Positions 53,060-61,675 of a stretch of DNA of 64,000 nucleotides are shown piece by piece. The position numbers were made by a program, and so were the translations under genes. The notes beneath the pieces were generated by a model. The model worked only from the letters and a program-made list of their open reading frames with translations. It was not told where the DNA came from and ran no database searches. This stretch comes from Azophilus sp965220835. GTDB lineage: Bacteria; Pseudomonadota; Gammaproteobacteria; Pseudomonadales; Azotimanducaceae. The stretch is taken from contig OZ244842.1 of the NCBI GenBank assembly GCA_965220835.1, forward strand, positions 3,162,001 to 3,226,000, read 5' to 3'. Numbering within the stretch: the stretch's first letter is position 1; every line of letters starts with the position of its first letter.

Positions 53060-54115
53060 ATGCGAGCAGCAATCGTGCTCGGTGCCGCCGCCCTGCTGCT
53101 GTACGGGCCAGTGGACGCCGACTACACCCAGCGGGACGACGTGCGCACCTACATGGACGGCTTGGTGTCCGACCATGGCTTCGACAAGGCGGACCTGGAA
53201 GCCACCTTCCGGGACGCCCGCCATCAACCGCGCATCGTGGAAGCGATTTCCAGGCCTGCGGAACGGGCGCTGAAGTGGTTCGAGTACCGGCGCATCTTCA
53301 TCCAGGAATCCCGCATCGACCAGGGCGTGGCCTTCTGGGCTGAAAACGAGGCAACGCTTAGCTCCGCCGAAGAGAGCTTTGCGGTGGCCCCGGAGTACGT
53401 GGTGGCCATCATTGGCGTCGAGACCCGCTTTGGCCGGATCATGGGCTCTCATCGAGTGCTGGACGCCCTCTCGACCTTGGCGTTCGACTACCCTCCCAGA
53501 GCCGACTTCTTCCGCAACGAACTCACCGAATTCCTGCTCTTGGCGCGTGAGGAAGGCCGCGCCGTGGGGGCGATGAAGGGCTCCTACGCCGGGGCCATGG
53601 GCTATGGCCAGTTCATACCCTCAAGCTACCGCAACTATGCCGTGGACTTCGACAACGACGGCCTTCGCGACATCTGGACCAATACCGCCGACGCCATCGG
53701 CAGCGTGGCCAACTACTTCGCCGAGCACGGCTGGCGGGCGGCGCAGGACGTGGCGCTGCGGGTGGACGTGGCCGATGCGGAGCAGGCGGATGCCGCTGTG
53801 CTGCGCGGCCTGGACCTCAACCGGACCGTTGGCGAACTGCGGGCGTTGGGCGTTGCGGCCCCCGGCCTGAACCCGGCGGAGGCGGCGGCGTTGCTGCGCA
53901 TGGACTTGGAGGACGGTGCCGAGTACTGGATGGCGCTGCACAACTTCCATGTCATTACCCGTTACAACCGCAGCCAGATGTATGCCTTGGCCGTGCATCA
54001 GCTCAGCCAAGCCATCAAGGCGCGCCGGCAGGCGGGGCTCGCCGCCGCTCAGGCACCCGCGCTGGACGCCCTCGCCGCCGTGCACCGGAACCCAGCATCC
54101 CCAACGACACGATGA
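53060..54115 (+). CDS. mltB: Lytic murein transglycosylase B
   Basis: A 351-residue periplasmic glycosidase that cleaves peptidoglycan glycan strands. The signal peptide covers about residues 1-19. The catalytic Glu is E121 in IIGVETRFGRIMG, and MKGSYAGAMGYGQFIPSSYR plus VDFDNDGLRDIW are MltB-family blocks. ATG at 53060 has GAGGGAA upstream. There is no lipobox, so it resembles soluble SltB-type forms. Its stop overlaps rlpA by ATGA. Confidence 0.93.
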   Translation: MRAAIVLGAAALLLYGPVDADYTQRDDVRTYMDGLVSDHGFDKADLEATFRDARHQPRIVEAISRPAERALKWFEYRRIFIQESRIDQGVAFWAENEATLSSAEESFAVAPEYVVAIIGVETRFGRIMGSHRVLDALSTLAFDYPPRADFFRNELTEFLLLAREEGRAVGAMKGSYAGAMGYGQFIPSSYRNYAVDFDNDGLRDIWTNTADAIGSVANYFAEHGWRAAQDVALRVDVADAEQADAAVLRGLDLNRTVGELRALGVAAPGLNPAEAAALLRMDLEDGAEYWMALHNFHVITRYNRSQMYALAVHQLSQAIKARRQAGLAAAQAPALDALAAVHRNPASPTTR

Positions 54116-54909
54116 GCACCCAAGCCTTTTGCCGCTGGCGCCGGGCATTGGCGCTGTGCGCCGTGGGCCTCATCGGCGCATGCGCGGTCATCGGGCCAGA
54201 ACCCGCGCCGCCGACGGTGGAAATCGAGGACGGCCCGCCCGTGCCGTCGGAAACACCCCATGACCTAGGCCGCCTGCCCGACCCGGTTCCAAGTCTCGAG
54301 GCGCCGAGCCGTTACGGCAATCCGCCGTCCTATGAGGTAAACGGCACCACCTACTATCCGGTGAAGTCTGCGGCGGGCTACCGGGCGGAGGGCGTTGCTT
54401 CCTGGTACGGCAAGAAGTTCCATGGCCGGCGCACCTCCAGCGGCGAAATCTACGACATGTTCAAGCTCACCGCCGCCCACCGCACCCTGCCGATTCCGAC
54501 CTACCTGCGGGTGACCAATCTCGAAAACGGCCTAGAGACCCTGGTGCGCGTCAACGACCGCGGCCCGTTTCACGATGACCGCCTGCTGGACTTGTCCTAT
54601 GCCGCGGCGGTGAAGCTCGGCTTCTCCCACCAAGGCACGGCCCGGGTGCGGGTGGTGGCGCTTGCTGGAGGCGAGACGCTGTTTCTGCAGGCCGGGGCCT
54701 TCCGCGGCAAGGCTTTGGCGGAGCAACTGCAGCGCAACTTGGAGACCTTGACGGGCGAGCAAACCGAGGTGGTGCAGCGGCCCAATGACGCCTTTTATCG
54801 GGTGCTGATCGGCCCGTTGGTTGGCGAACAGCACGCCAAGCAACTGCAGTCGCTGATTGTCGCTGCCAACCACGCCATGCCCCTCATACTGCGCATCGCC
54901 AGCGAATAA
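54112..54909 (+). CDS. rlpA: Septal-ring lipoprotein RlpA
   Basis: A 265-residue outer-membrane lipoprotein with lipobox IGAC (C24). The double-psi beta-barrel domain spans about 93-180 (GVASWYGKKFHGRRTSSGE and VRVNDRGPFHDDRLLDLSY). The C-terminal SPOR domain (about 190-262) binds denuded glycan at division sites. Some RlpA proteins are lytic transglycosylases on such strands. It is translationally coupled to mltB. dacA lies downstream after a repeat element. Confidence 0.94.
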   Translation: MSTQAFCRWRRALALCAVGLIGACAVIGPEPAPPTVEIEDGPPVPSETPHDLGRLPDPVPSLEAPSRYGNPPSYEVNGTTYYPVKSAAGYRAEGVASWYGKKFHGRRTSSGEIYDMFKLTAAHRTLPIPTYLRVTNLENGLETLVRVNDRGPFHDDRLLDLSYAAAVKLGFSHQGTARVRVVALAGGETLFLQAGAFRGKALAEQLQRNLETLTGEQTEVVQRPNDAFYRVLIGPLVGEQHAKQLQSLIVAANHAMPLILRIASE

Positions 54910-54939
54910 AGTCGCCAGCGAACAAAAAGGAAAATCGCC

Positions 54940-56310
54940 ATGCCCTTTCATGGGACAACTTCTCAATTCTCGTCATTCATCGGGCTCAGTCGAGCGCACC
55001 TTAGTGGAGACAGGGTGTTTCGTACGGGGGTGCGCGAGTGTTTGCGCGGCGCGGGCATCCGGCACGCCAGGCGCGTGCGTTGTGCTGGCGTTCTAGGTGG
55101 CTGGGGGGCCTTAAAGGTGCCGGATGCCCGCACCGCACGGCCACTCGCTGCTTGCGTTCGACCGGTGTTGGTGTTGCCCGCCGTGTTCGCAGCGTTGCTG
55201 ATGGCCTCCCCCTTACTGCATGGCGCAACGGTCATTCCGGCGCCACCCAACCTGTCATCGGGGTCTTTCCTGCTCATTGACGCAGACACCGGCAAGGTGA
55301 TGGCCGAACGCAACAGCCGGGAGCCGATGCCCCCAGCCAGCCTGACCAAGGTGATGACCGGCTACGTGGCGGCGGGAGAGATCGAGCGGGGGCGCGTCGC
55401 CCTGACCGACCCAGTGCTCGTCAGCGTCAACGCCTGGCGCACGCCCGGCTCGCGCATGTTCATTCAGGAAGGCAGCGAGGTCAGCGTCGAAGACCTGTTG
55501 CGCGGCATCATCATCCAATCCGGCAACGACGCCAGCGTGGCCTTGGCCGAGCACATCGCCGGCAGCGAAGCGGCCTTCGCGGACATGATGAACCAGCAGG
55601 CGGCCGAGCTCGGCATGGTGAATTCAAGCTTCCGCAACGCCACCGGGCTGCCCGCCGAGGACCACTACACATCGGCTTGGGACTTGGCCGTGTTAACGCA
55701 GGCCTACATCCGGCAGTATCCGGAAAACTACGCGCTCAACGCGGAACGGTCTTTCACGTACAACGACATCGAGCAGCCCAACCGCAACCGCCTTCTGTGG
55801 CGGGACCGCTCCGTCGACGGCGTCAAGACCGGCTACACCCAGGCGGCTGGCTACTGCCTGCTGGCCTCGGCCGTGCGCGATGGGATGCGGCTCATCTCCG
55901 TGGTCATGGGCGCGGACAACGACGCCCATCGGGTGCAGGAAAGCCAAATGCTGCTGTCCTACGGCTTTCGCTTCTACGAGACCAAGCGCCTGTACGAAGC
56001 CGTTGAGCCACTGGAGACCGCCGAGGTGTGGTATGGCGAGCGGGACGCCGTGGAGCTCGGCGTGGCCGAGCCGGTGACGGTCACCTTTCCACGGGGGCAC
56101 TACGAGCAAGTGACCGTGGAGATGAAGCTGCCCGAGGTGATCGAGGCGCCGATTCAAACGGGCGACGAGTTGGGCGAACTTCATGTATCCGTGAACGAGG
56201 AGACGCTGCACAGCAGCCCGCTGATCGCCCTGTCCAACGTGCCCGAGGCGGGCGTCTTCGCGCAGGTGGGCGACTTTTTCACGCTCTTGTTCCGCCGCAT
56301 GTTTGGCTGA
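54940..56310 (+). CDS. dacA: D-alanyl-D-alanine carboxypeptidase (PBP5/6 family)
   Basis: A periplasmic low-molecular-weight PBP that trims D-Ala from peptidoglycan stem peptides. The active site is S-L-T-K in PPASLTKVMTGY, then SGND and KTG in GVKTGYTQAAG. A C-terminal domain ends in an amphipathic membrane anchor (FFTLLFRRMFG). The frame is open from an ATG at 54940 with AAGGAAA upstream, but a 115-bp inverted-repeat element (55034-55148) lies in this 5' part. The recognisable signal peptide (VLVLPAVFAALLMASPLL) only begins after it, so GTG at 55165 is a likely functional start. Which start is used is unclear. Confidence 0.93.
   Translation: MPFHGTTSQFSSFIGLSRAHLSGDRVFRTGVRECLRGAGIRHARRVRCAGVLGGWGALKVPDARTARPLAACVRPVLVLPAVFAALLMASPLLHGATVIPAPPNLSSGSFLLIDADTGKVMAERNSREPMPPASLTKVMTGYVAAGEIERGRVALTDPVLVSVNAWRTPGSRMFIQEGSEVSVEDLLRGIIIQSGNDASVALAEHIAGSEAAFADMMNQQAAELGMVNSSFRNATGLPAEDHYTSAWDLAVLTQAYIRQYPENYALNAERSFTYNDIEQPNRNRLLWRDRSVDGVKTGYTQAAGYCLLASAVRDGMRLISVVMGADNDAHRVQESQMLLSYGFRFYETKRLYEAVEPLETAEVWYGERDAVELGVAEPVTVTFPRGHYEQVTVEMKLPEVIEAPIQTGDELGELHVSVNEETLHSSPLIALSNVPEAGVFAQVGDFFTLLFRRMFG
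55034..55148. repeat. 115-bp inverted-repeat element, copy B
   Basis: Imperfect 32-base arms at 55034-55065 and 55117-55148 surround a 51-base spacer. The inner arm core CGGGCATCCGGCAC equals copy A at 42428-42540. In the opposite orientation the spacers agree at 36 of 51 positions by hand alignment. The copy lies within the open frame at the 5' end of dacA and keeps it open. Confidence 0.8.
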
Positions 56311-56381
56311 GCGCGCTCATGCCACCATCGGAAGCGGCCTCAGGGCGAACGGGTTGTTCCTCCGCTGTCGGCGGAGCGCTC

Positions 56382-57056
56382 ATGGGGGGCGAGCGCAAGG
56401 CTTGCCAGCGTGAGACCATCGTTCGGGACCTGGGCAGAACGCGCTACAGCGGCACGCTGGCGGCCATGCAAGCCTTCACCGCCGAACGCACGGAAGACAC
56501 CCCGGACGAAATCTGGTTCACGGAGCATGAGCCGGTGTTCACCCAAGGCCAAGCCGGCCGGGCGGAGCACCTGCTGGCTCCCGGCGGCATCGAGGTGGTG
56601 CAGTCCGACCGGGGCGGTCAGGTCACCTACCACGGCCCCGGCCAAATCGTCGGCTATCTGCTGTTTGACATCCGCCGCATGGGGGTCTCCGTGCGCGGGT
56701 TGGTGTCCGGCATCGAAAACGCCATCATCAAACTGCTGGAAGACTACGGCATCGCCGCCAGCGCTCGCTGCGACGCCCCCGGCGTCTACGTGGCAGGCGA
56801 GAAGATCGCTGCCTTGGGCTTGCGGGTGCGGCGCGGCTGCGCTTACCACGGCTTCGCCTTCAACATCGACATGGACCTTGCGCCCTTCGCGCGCATCAAC
56901 CCCTGCGGCATGGCGGGCTTGGCCGTCACCCAATTGCGGGATCTGTGCGGGGAGTCGGACCTCGCTAGGGTCCGGTCGCGCTTGGTGCGCCAGTTGGAGC
57001 GCGTCTATCCCATCGTCACGCGCAGGTTGGGCACCCGGAACGCTGCGCCAGCTTGA
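56382..57056 (+). CDS. lipB: Octanoyl-[ACP]:protein N-octanoyltransferase
   Basis: A 224-residue enzyme that transfers octanoate from ACP to lipoyl domains. It has DRGGQVTYHGPGQIVGYLL, the catalytic Lys K141 in VAGEKIAALGLRV and Cys C175 in INPCGMAGLAVTQL. ATG at 56382 has GGAG 6 bases upstream; longer in-frame starts overlap dacA. The usual neighbours ybeD (between dacA and lipB) and lipA (after lipB) are absent. Its 3' end overlaps the convergent MoeB/ThiF gene by 41 bp. Confidence 0.95.
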   Translation: MGGERKACQRETIVRDLGRTRYSGTLAAMQAFTAERTEDTPDEIWFTEHEPVFTQGQAGRAEHLLAPGGIEVVQSDRGGQVTYHGPGQIVGYLLFDIRRMGVSVRGLVSGIENAIIKLLEDYGIAASARCDAPGVYVAGEKIAALGLRVRRGCAYHGFAFNIDMDLAPFARINPCGMAGLAVTQLRDLCGESDLARVRSRLVRQLERVYPIVTRRLGTRNAAPA

Positions 57057-57756
57057 ACGCCCGCCATTCGCCACGCTTGGCGTCGTAGTAGAGCACCCGG
57101 CCAGTAAGCGGGTCCCCAACCCCGGTGATCAGCTTGACCGCCTCCATCGCCTGCATGGCCCCCACCACCCCGACCAAGGGCGCGATGACGCCGTTCTCCG
57201 CGCAGTTTAGCGCTTCCCCGCTGCCGTCCGCGTAGAGGCATCGATAGCAGGGCGAGGCCGCATCACGGGGGTCGAAGACCGCCACCTGCCCTTCCCAACG
57301 AATGGCCGCCCCGGACACCAAGGGCACGCCACAGCGCCAACAGACGTCGTTGAGTTCGAAGCGGGTGGTGAAATTGTCCGTGGCATCGATCACGAGATCG
57401 ACCCGGTTGAGCAAGGGTTCCAGTTCCGCGCCGCCGATGCGCTCCCGAATGGCCTCAACCTCGATGCTGGGGTTGATGGCCGCAACGGAAGCCTTGGCAG
57501 ACGCAGCCTTGGCCTGCCCCAGCGCCGCGTTGGCATGAACGATCTGCCGCTGCAAATTGGACAGCTCCACGACATCATCGTCCGCCAACACCAGCTTGCC
57601 GACCCCGGCTGCGGCCAAGTAAAGCGCGACCGGCGAACCCAGACCCCCCAACCCGACCACCAGCACCTTGGCGCCGCGCAGTTTCTCCTGCCCTGCCACG
57701 TCCACCTCTGGGAGCATGATCTGACGGCTGTAGCGCAGCAGTTCGTCGTCGTTCAT
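57016..57756 (-). CDS. MoeB/ThiF-family adenylyltransferase
   Basis: A 246-residue E1-like enzyme that adenylates the C terminus of a small sulfur-carrier protein (MoaD or ThiS). The ATP site GLGGLGSPVALYLAAAGVG is at 35-53, with the DDDVVELSNLQRQI block, DATDNFTTR and paired Zn cysteines (CYRC and CPTC). The length without a rhodanese domain fits MoeB; ThiF cannot be excluded. No moa or thi genes are adjacent. A molybdopterin enzyme at 61.7 kb gives MoeB a plausible client. It is convergent with lipB. Confidence 0.9.
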   Translation of the reverse strand: MNDDELLRYSRQIMLPEVDVAGQEKLRGAKVLVVGLGGLGSPVALYLAAAGVGKLVLADDDVVELSNLQRQIVHANAALGQAKAASAKASVAAINPSIEVEAIRERIGGAELEPLLNRVDLVIDATDNFTTRFELNDVCWRCGVPLVSGAAIRWEGQVAVFDPRDAASPCYRCLYADGSGEALNCAENGVIAPLVGVVGAMQAMEAVKLITGVGDPLTGRVLYYDAKRGEWRAFKLAQRSGCPTCA

Positions 57757-57937
57757 AAGTCAGGAGCGCTTCGCGCCGCAAATATTCGCTTCGCCGCTTG
57801 AAGCCTCATGGTTGAATCGCAAGGAAGGGATTGCATCTGTGTTGCCTGCCGAGTCCCGCGGGCCAAGGAAGGCTGATTGGGTGATTTCCGTTGCGGAGGA
57901 ATTGTACTGGCCGGCATTCTCCCTGGTCCATTCGATC

Positions 57938-58420
57938 TCACGCGTTTTGCCGCACCGGCAGTTCCGTCTTCTTGGTCACCGTGCGCAGTGCGAAGCTGGA
58001 GTGCACGCGGTCCACGCCCGGCAGGCGGGTGAGGAAGCGGCTATGGATGCGCTCGTAGTCCCGGGCGTCGCTGACCACCACGCGCAGCAGGTAGTCCGCC
58101 TCGCCGGACATCAGGTAGCACTCCATCACTTCGGGCAGCTTCTTCACTTCGGTCTCGAAAGCGGAGAGGTCGGCCTGCTGTTGTCTTTCCAAGGTGATGT
58201 TGACGAACACGTTGTCCGGGTAGCCAGCCCTGGACTGATCGACCAAGGCGACGTAACCCCGCAGCATGCCGGTTTCCTCCAGCCGGCGCACCCGGCGCAG
58301 GCAGGCGGACTCGGACAGGCTGATGCGTTCCGCCAAGGCGCTGTTGGTCAGCTTACCGTCGATCTGCAGCTCGTGAAGAATTCGGCGGTCCAGCCGATCC
58401 AAGGCCTCATAATCTTGCAT
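57938..58420 (-). CDS. Lrp/AsnC-family transcriptional regulator
   Basis: A 160-residue regulator with an N-terminal winged helix (LDRLDRRILHELQIDGKLTN and SALAERISLSESACLRRVRR) and a C-terminal RAM domain for amino acid binding. It is divergent from ald with a 127-bp gap, the common arrangement in which an AldR/Lrp-type regulator controls alanine dehydrogenase in response to amino acids. AT-rich sequence near 58432-58450 is a plausible binding site. The link to ald is inferred from this arrangement. Confidence 0.93.
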   Translation of the reverse strand: MQDYEALDRLDRRILHELQIDGKLTNSALAERISLSESACLRRVRRLEETGMLRGYVALVDQSRAGYPDNVFVNITLERQQQADLSAFETEVKKLPEVMECYLMSGEADYLLRVVVSDARDYERIHSRFLTRLPGVDRVHSSFALRTVTKKTELPVRQNA

Positions 58421-58547
58421 GATTGGCGCACAATATTGAATTTAATTGCGAGTTATCGGTGAATTGCAGGAAAAAAGCAACACCTTGCCACCATGGTGCG
58501 CGTATGTTGTGCCTGAGACTTAGCAACGGACCCGGAGTATCGAAAGC

Positions 58548-59636
58548 ATGCGCATCGGAGTGCCCAAGGAAACCAAGATCCACGAATTCCGCGTGGGCCT
58601 GACACCGGACTCCATCGCGGAGCTGACCGCGCTCGGCGCCACTGCCGTGGTGGAGGCGAACGCTGGCACCGGCATCGGCTTTGCGGATGAGGATTACTGC
58701 CGGGCCGGTGCGGTGATCGGCACGGCTGAGGACACCTTCAATGCGGACCTGGTAGTGAAGGTCAAGGAGCCGCTGGCCGAAGAGTGCCGCCGCTTCAAGC
58801 CGGGGCAAGTGCTGTTCACCTATTTGCACTTGGCAGCGGATGCGCCCCAAGCCCGCGCGCTAATGCGCTCCGGGGCCACGGCGATTGCCTATGAAACCGT
58901 CACCGACACCCAAGGCCGCTTGCCATTGCTGCGGCCCATGAGCGAGGTGGCGGGCCGCATGTCGATTCAGGTGGGCGCCTATGCGCTGCAGAAGGCGGCG
59001 GGCGGGCGCGGCACCCTGCTCGGCGGCGTGCCTGGCGTTGCACCGGGCAAGGTCGTCATTTTGGGCGGCGGCGTGGCGGGCGCTGAGGCGGCCGCCATGG
59101 CCGTTGGCCTGCAGGCCCAGGTCAGCATTCTGGACAAGTCGGCCGACCGGCTGCGGGAGTTGGGTCAACAGTTCCAAGGCCGCGTCCGTCTGCTGATGGC
59201 CTCGCAGCGGAACGTTGTGGACGAGGTGCAATCCGCGGACTTGGTGGTGGGCGCGGTCTTGGTGCCGGGAGCGGCTGCGCCCAAGCTGGTCACGCGTGCC
59301 ATGGTGCGGCAGATGAAGCGGGGCGCGGCCTTGGTGGACATCTCCATCGACCAAGGCGGCTGCTTTGAGACCAGCCGGCCCACCAGCCACGACGCCCCCA
59401 CTTACGTTGAGCACGGCGTGGTGCATTACTGCGTCACCAACATGCCCGGCGCAGTGGCCAGAACCTCAACCCTGGCGCTGAACAACGTCACCCTGCCCTA
59501 CGTCAAGGCGTTGGTGCAGAAGGGCTGGTGCGAGGCCTTCAAGTGCGACCCCGGATTTGCGGCGGGGCTCAACGTCCACAAGGGCAGCATCCGCCATCCG
59601 CAGGTGGCTCAAGCACTTGGCTGCCTAGCTGCCTAG
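58548..59636 (+). CDS. ald: Alanine dehydrogenase
   Basis: A 362-residue NAD enzyme interconverting alanine with pyruvate and ammonia. It opens MRIGVPKETKIHEFRVGLTP, the family's N-terminal block, has the Rossmann motif VVILGGGVAGAEAA (about 168-181) and the signature DISIDQGGCFETSRPTSH. It is slightly shorter than usual at its C terminus but intact. It is divergent from the Lrp-type regulator. Pyruvate and alanine also connect with the two class III aminotransferases in the window, which commonly use pyruvate as acceptor. Confidence 0.95.
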   Translation: MRIGVPKETKIHEFRVGLTPDSIAELTALGATAVVEANAGTGIGFADEDYCRAGAVIGTAEDTFNADLVVKVKEPLAEECRRFKPGQVLFTYLHLAADAPQARALMRSGATAIAYETVTDTQGRLPLLRPMSEVAGRMSIQVGAYALQKAAGGRGTLLGGVPGVAPGKVVILGGGVAGAEAAAMAVGLQAQVSILDKSADRLRELGQQFQGRVRLLMASQRNVVDEVQSADLVVGAVLVPGAAAPKLVTRAMVRQMKRGAALVDISIDQGGCFETSRPTSHDAPTYVEHGVVHYCVTNMPGAVARTSTLALNNVTLPYVKALVQKGWCEAFKCDPGFAAGLNVHKGSIRHPQVAQALGCLAA

Positions 59637-59958
59637 ACGCTTTATGAGTGTTCCAAACTCCAGACGACGCGGAGTTTCGCGATGGCGAAATGCCAATTGA
59701 TAACCGGGCGCGTTAGGGCCAGGCGTTGGCAGTTGCAACCAACGGCTCGCGCAGCATAGGCTTGGCCGAGTTGCGAAAGCCTTCGTGCGAAGGCAGACGC
59801 CTTTCGATATTGCCGGGGGCTTGGTGCGCCGCCCCACGGGCGTTTCTTGATCGCGGGGCAAAGCTGTAACATGAGTCAACGGCCCTACAGCCTGTTGCGC
59901 CCGGCGACCACCATCTCGCCGGTTTGAGGCTTAGCCTCGTTAGACGGTGAACGAAATC
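59637..59958. other. Intergenic region, 322 bp
   Basis: No gene. It contains a GAGTTTCGC-GATG-GCGAAA hairpin at 59672-59690, related to those at 28830, and a GCCTTCGTGCGAAGGC hairpin at 59779-59794 (arms GCCTTCG/CGAAGGC). No clear promoter for the aminotransferase is seen. Confidence 0.45.
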
Positions 59959-61362
59959 ATGGCTGACCCCCTGCACAACGAGTTTCCGCCCGACTCCTTG
60001 GAGGCGCGCGACCTTGAGCACTTGCTGCACCCCACCACCAACCTGAAGCAGCTGCACGCGCAAGGGCCCAAGGTGCATGCCCGGGCCAAGGGCATCTACC
60101 TTTGGGACAACCAAGGCAATCAATACCTTGAAGGCCTCGCGGGGCTTTGGTGCACCGCCTTGGGCTACGGTGAGGAGGAGCTGGCCAAAGCTGCCGAGGC
60201 GCAGATGCGCACGCTCAGCTACTCGCAGCTGTTTGCCGCCAGAACGCACGAGCCGAGCATTTTGCTGGCCGAGAAGCTCAAAGGCATGATGCCCTTTGAC
60301 GCGGGCCGCGTGTTCTTCGGCCTGTCCGGCAGTGACGCCAACGACACCCAGATAAAGCTGATGTGGTACTACCACAACGCCATTGGCAAGCCGGAAAAGA
60401 AGAAGATCATCTCCCGAATTGGCGGCTACCACGGCGTGACCATAGCCTCCGGGTCGCTCACCGGCCTGCCGCCCTTCCATGCGCACTTCGACCTGCCCAT
60501 CAAGGAGGTGCTGCACACCGACCGGCCCCACTACTACCGGGACGGCAAGGCGGGGGAGACCGAAGCCCAGTTCTGCGACCGCATTGTCGGCAACTTGGAG
60601 GACTTGATCCTCCGCGAAGGGCCGGAGACCATCGCCGCCTTCATTGCCGAGCCCATCCTCGGCGCCGGTGGGGTCATGGTGCCGCCCACCGGCTACTATG
60701 AAAAGGTGCAGGACGTGCTCGACCGGCACGGCATCTTCTTCATTGACGATGAAGTCATTTGCGGCTTCGGGCGCACCGGCAAGCCCTTCGGCGCCGAGAC
60801 CATGGGCATCAAGCCCACCACCATGAGCGTGGCCAAGGCGGTCAGTTCCGCCTACCTGCCGTTGTCGGCGGTGCTGATCCCGGAGTTCATGTACGAACCG
60901 TTCATCGAGGCCAGCGCGCAGAGCGGCATCTTCGGCCACGGCTTCACTTACTCCGGGCACCCGGTCTGCGCCGCGGTGGCGCTGCGCAACTTGGAGCTGA
61001 TGGAGGAACGCGACCTGTTCGGCCATGCCGCCAAGGTGGGCGTGGCATTCCAAGAGCGCTTGGCCGCGCTGGAGGAGCATCCGCTGGTCGGCAACACCAG
61101 AGGCCGCGGCCTGCTCGGCGCGGCGGAACTGATGGCCGACAAGGACACTCGCACCCCCTACCCGCCGTCGGCCGGCGTCGGCGTCCATTGCAACGCCCGC
61201 TGCGAGGCCCACGGCCTGATCCTGCGCAACCTCGGCGACACCATGGCGATCTGCCCGCCGTTGATCATCACCGACGCCCAGGTGGACGAGCTGTTCACCA
61301 AGTTCACCAAGGCCTTGGACGAAACTTGGCAATGGGTCACCGCCCAGGGGCTGGCGGCGTAA
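59959..61362 (+). CDS. Class III aminotransferase (omega-transaminase)
   Basis: A 467-residue PLP enzyme from the ATG at 59959 (a GTG at 59947 is in frame). GLSGSDANDTQIKL binds phosphate, FIDDEVICGFGRTGKPFG holds the ring-contacting Asp, and the Schiff-base Lys is in MSVAKAVSSAYLPL. The N-terminal HPTTNLKQLHAQGP is typical of the omega-amine:pyruvate group that uses diamines, beta-amino acids or taurine-like amines. It differs clearly from the enzyme at 27340, so the two are not recent duplicates. Monocistronic as far as can be seen. Confidence 0.92.
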   Translation: MADPLHNEFPPDSLEARDLEHLLHPTTNLKQLHAQGPKVHARAKGIYLWDNQGNQYLEGLAGLWCTALGYGEEELAKAAEAQMRTLSYSQLFAARTHEPSILLAEKLKGMMPFDAGRVFFGLSGSDANDTQIKLMWYYHNAIGKPEKKKIISRIGGYHGVTIASGSLTGLPPFHAHFDLPIKEVLHTDRPHYYRDGKAGETEAQFCDRIVGNLEDLILREGPETIAAFIAEPILGAGGVMVPPTGYYEKVQDVLDRHGIFFIDDEVICGFGRTGKPFGAETMGIKPTTMSVAKAVSSAYLPLSAVLIPEFMYEPFIEASAQSGIFGHGFTYSGHPVCAAVALRNLELMEERDLFGHAAKVGVAFQERLAALEEHPLVGNTRGRGLLGAAELMADKDTRTPYPPSAGVGVHCNARCEAHGLILRNLGDTMAICPPLIITDAQVDELFTKFTKALDETWQWVTAQGLAA

Positions 61363-61441
61363 ACGCCTTCGTGGCTCCTTGGGTGGTTGCGTTATCGGGT
61401 AGGCTTTTCACTCTGCCAGTGCATCAGAAGCCGCAGCCTCT

Positions 61442-61663
61442 TTAGCCGCGTTCCCCCAGCACCTGTTCCGCCGCTTGTCCGAGCGTGCGATCGAAGGTCG
61501 CAAGTGGCGCGTTTAGTTCAATGGCGAGTTGTAGGTAGGCGGCGTCATATGCGGACAAATTCTCCCGCTTGGCCAACAGCCACTGCCCTGTGCTGTTGGC
61601 TGCGCGACGGGTTAGCCGGAGCGAGGAAAGCCGCTGCAGCCCTCTATCAGCCACGTTCACCAT
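61442..61663 (-). pseudogene. C-terminal fragment of a PIN-domain (VapC-like) protein
   Basis: A 73-codon frame with LSAYDAAYLQLAIELNAPLATFDRTLGQAAEQ, the C-terminal half of a PIN domain including two metal-binding Asp positions. The N-terminal half with the first Asp and the helix carrying the Glu is absent. Only 12 bp separate it from the oxidoreductase stop upstream, so the rest cannot be present in another frame. No antitoxin gene is adjacent. It is probably a toxin remnant; translation of the fragment would give an inactive protein. Confidence 0.65.
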
Positions 61664-61675
61664 GCCCGCCCGAAG

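Noticed and set aside
59713..61332. A 539-codon open frame on the - strand
   Set aside because: Antisense to the class III aminotransferase; no motifs and His/Gly/Gln-rich shadow composition.
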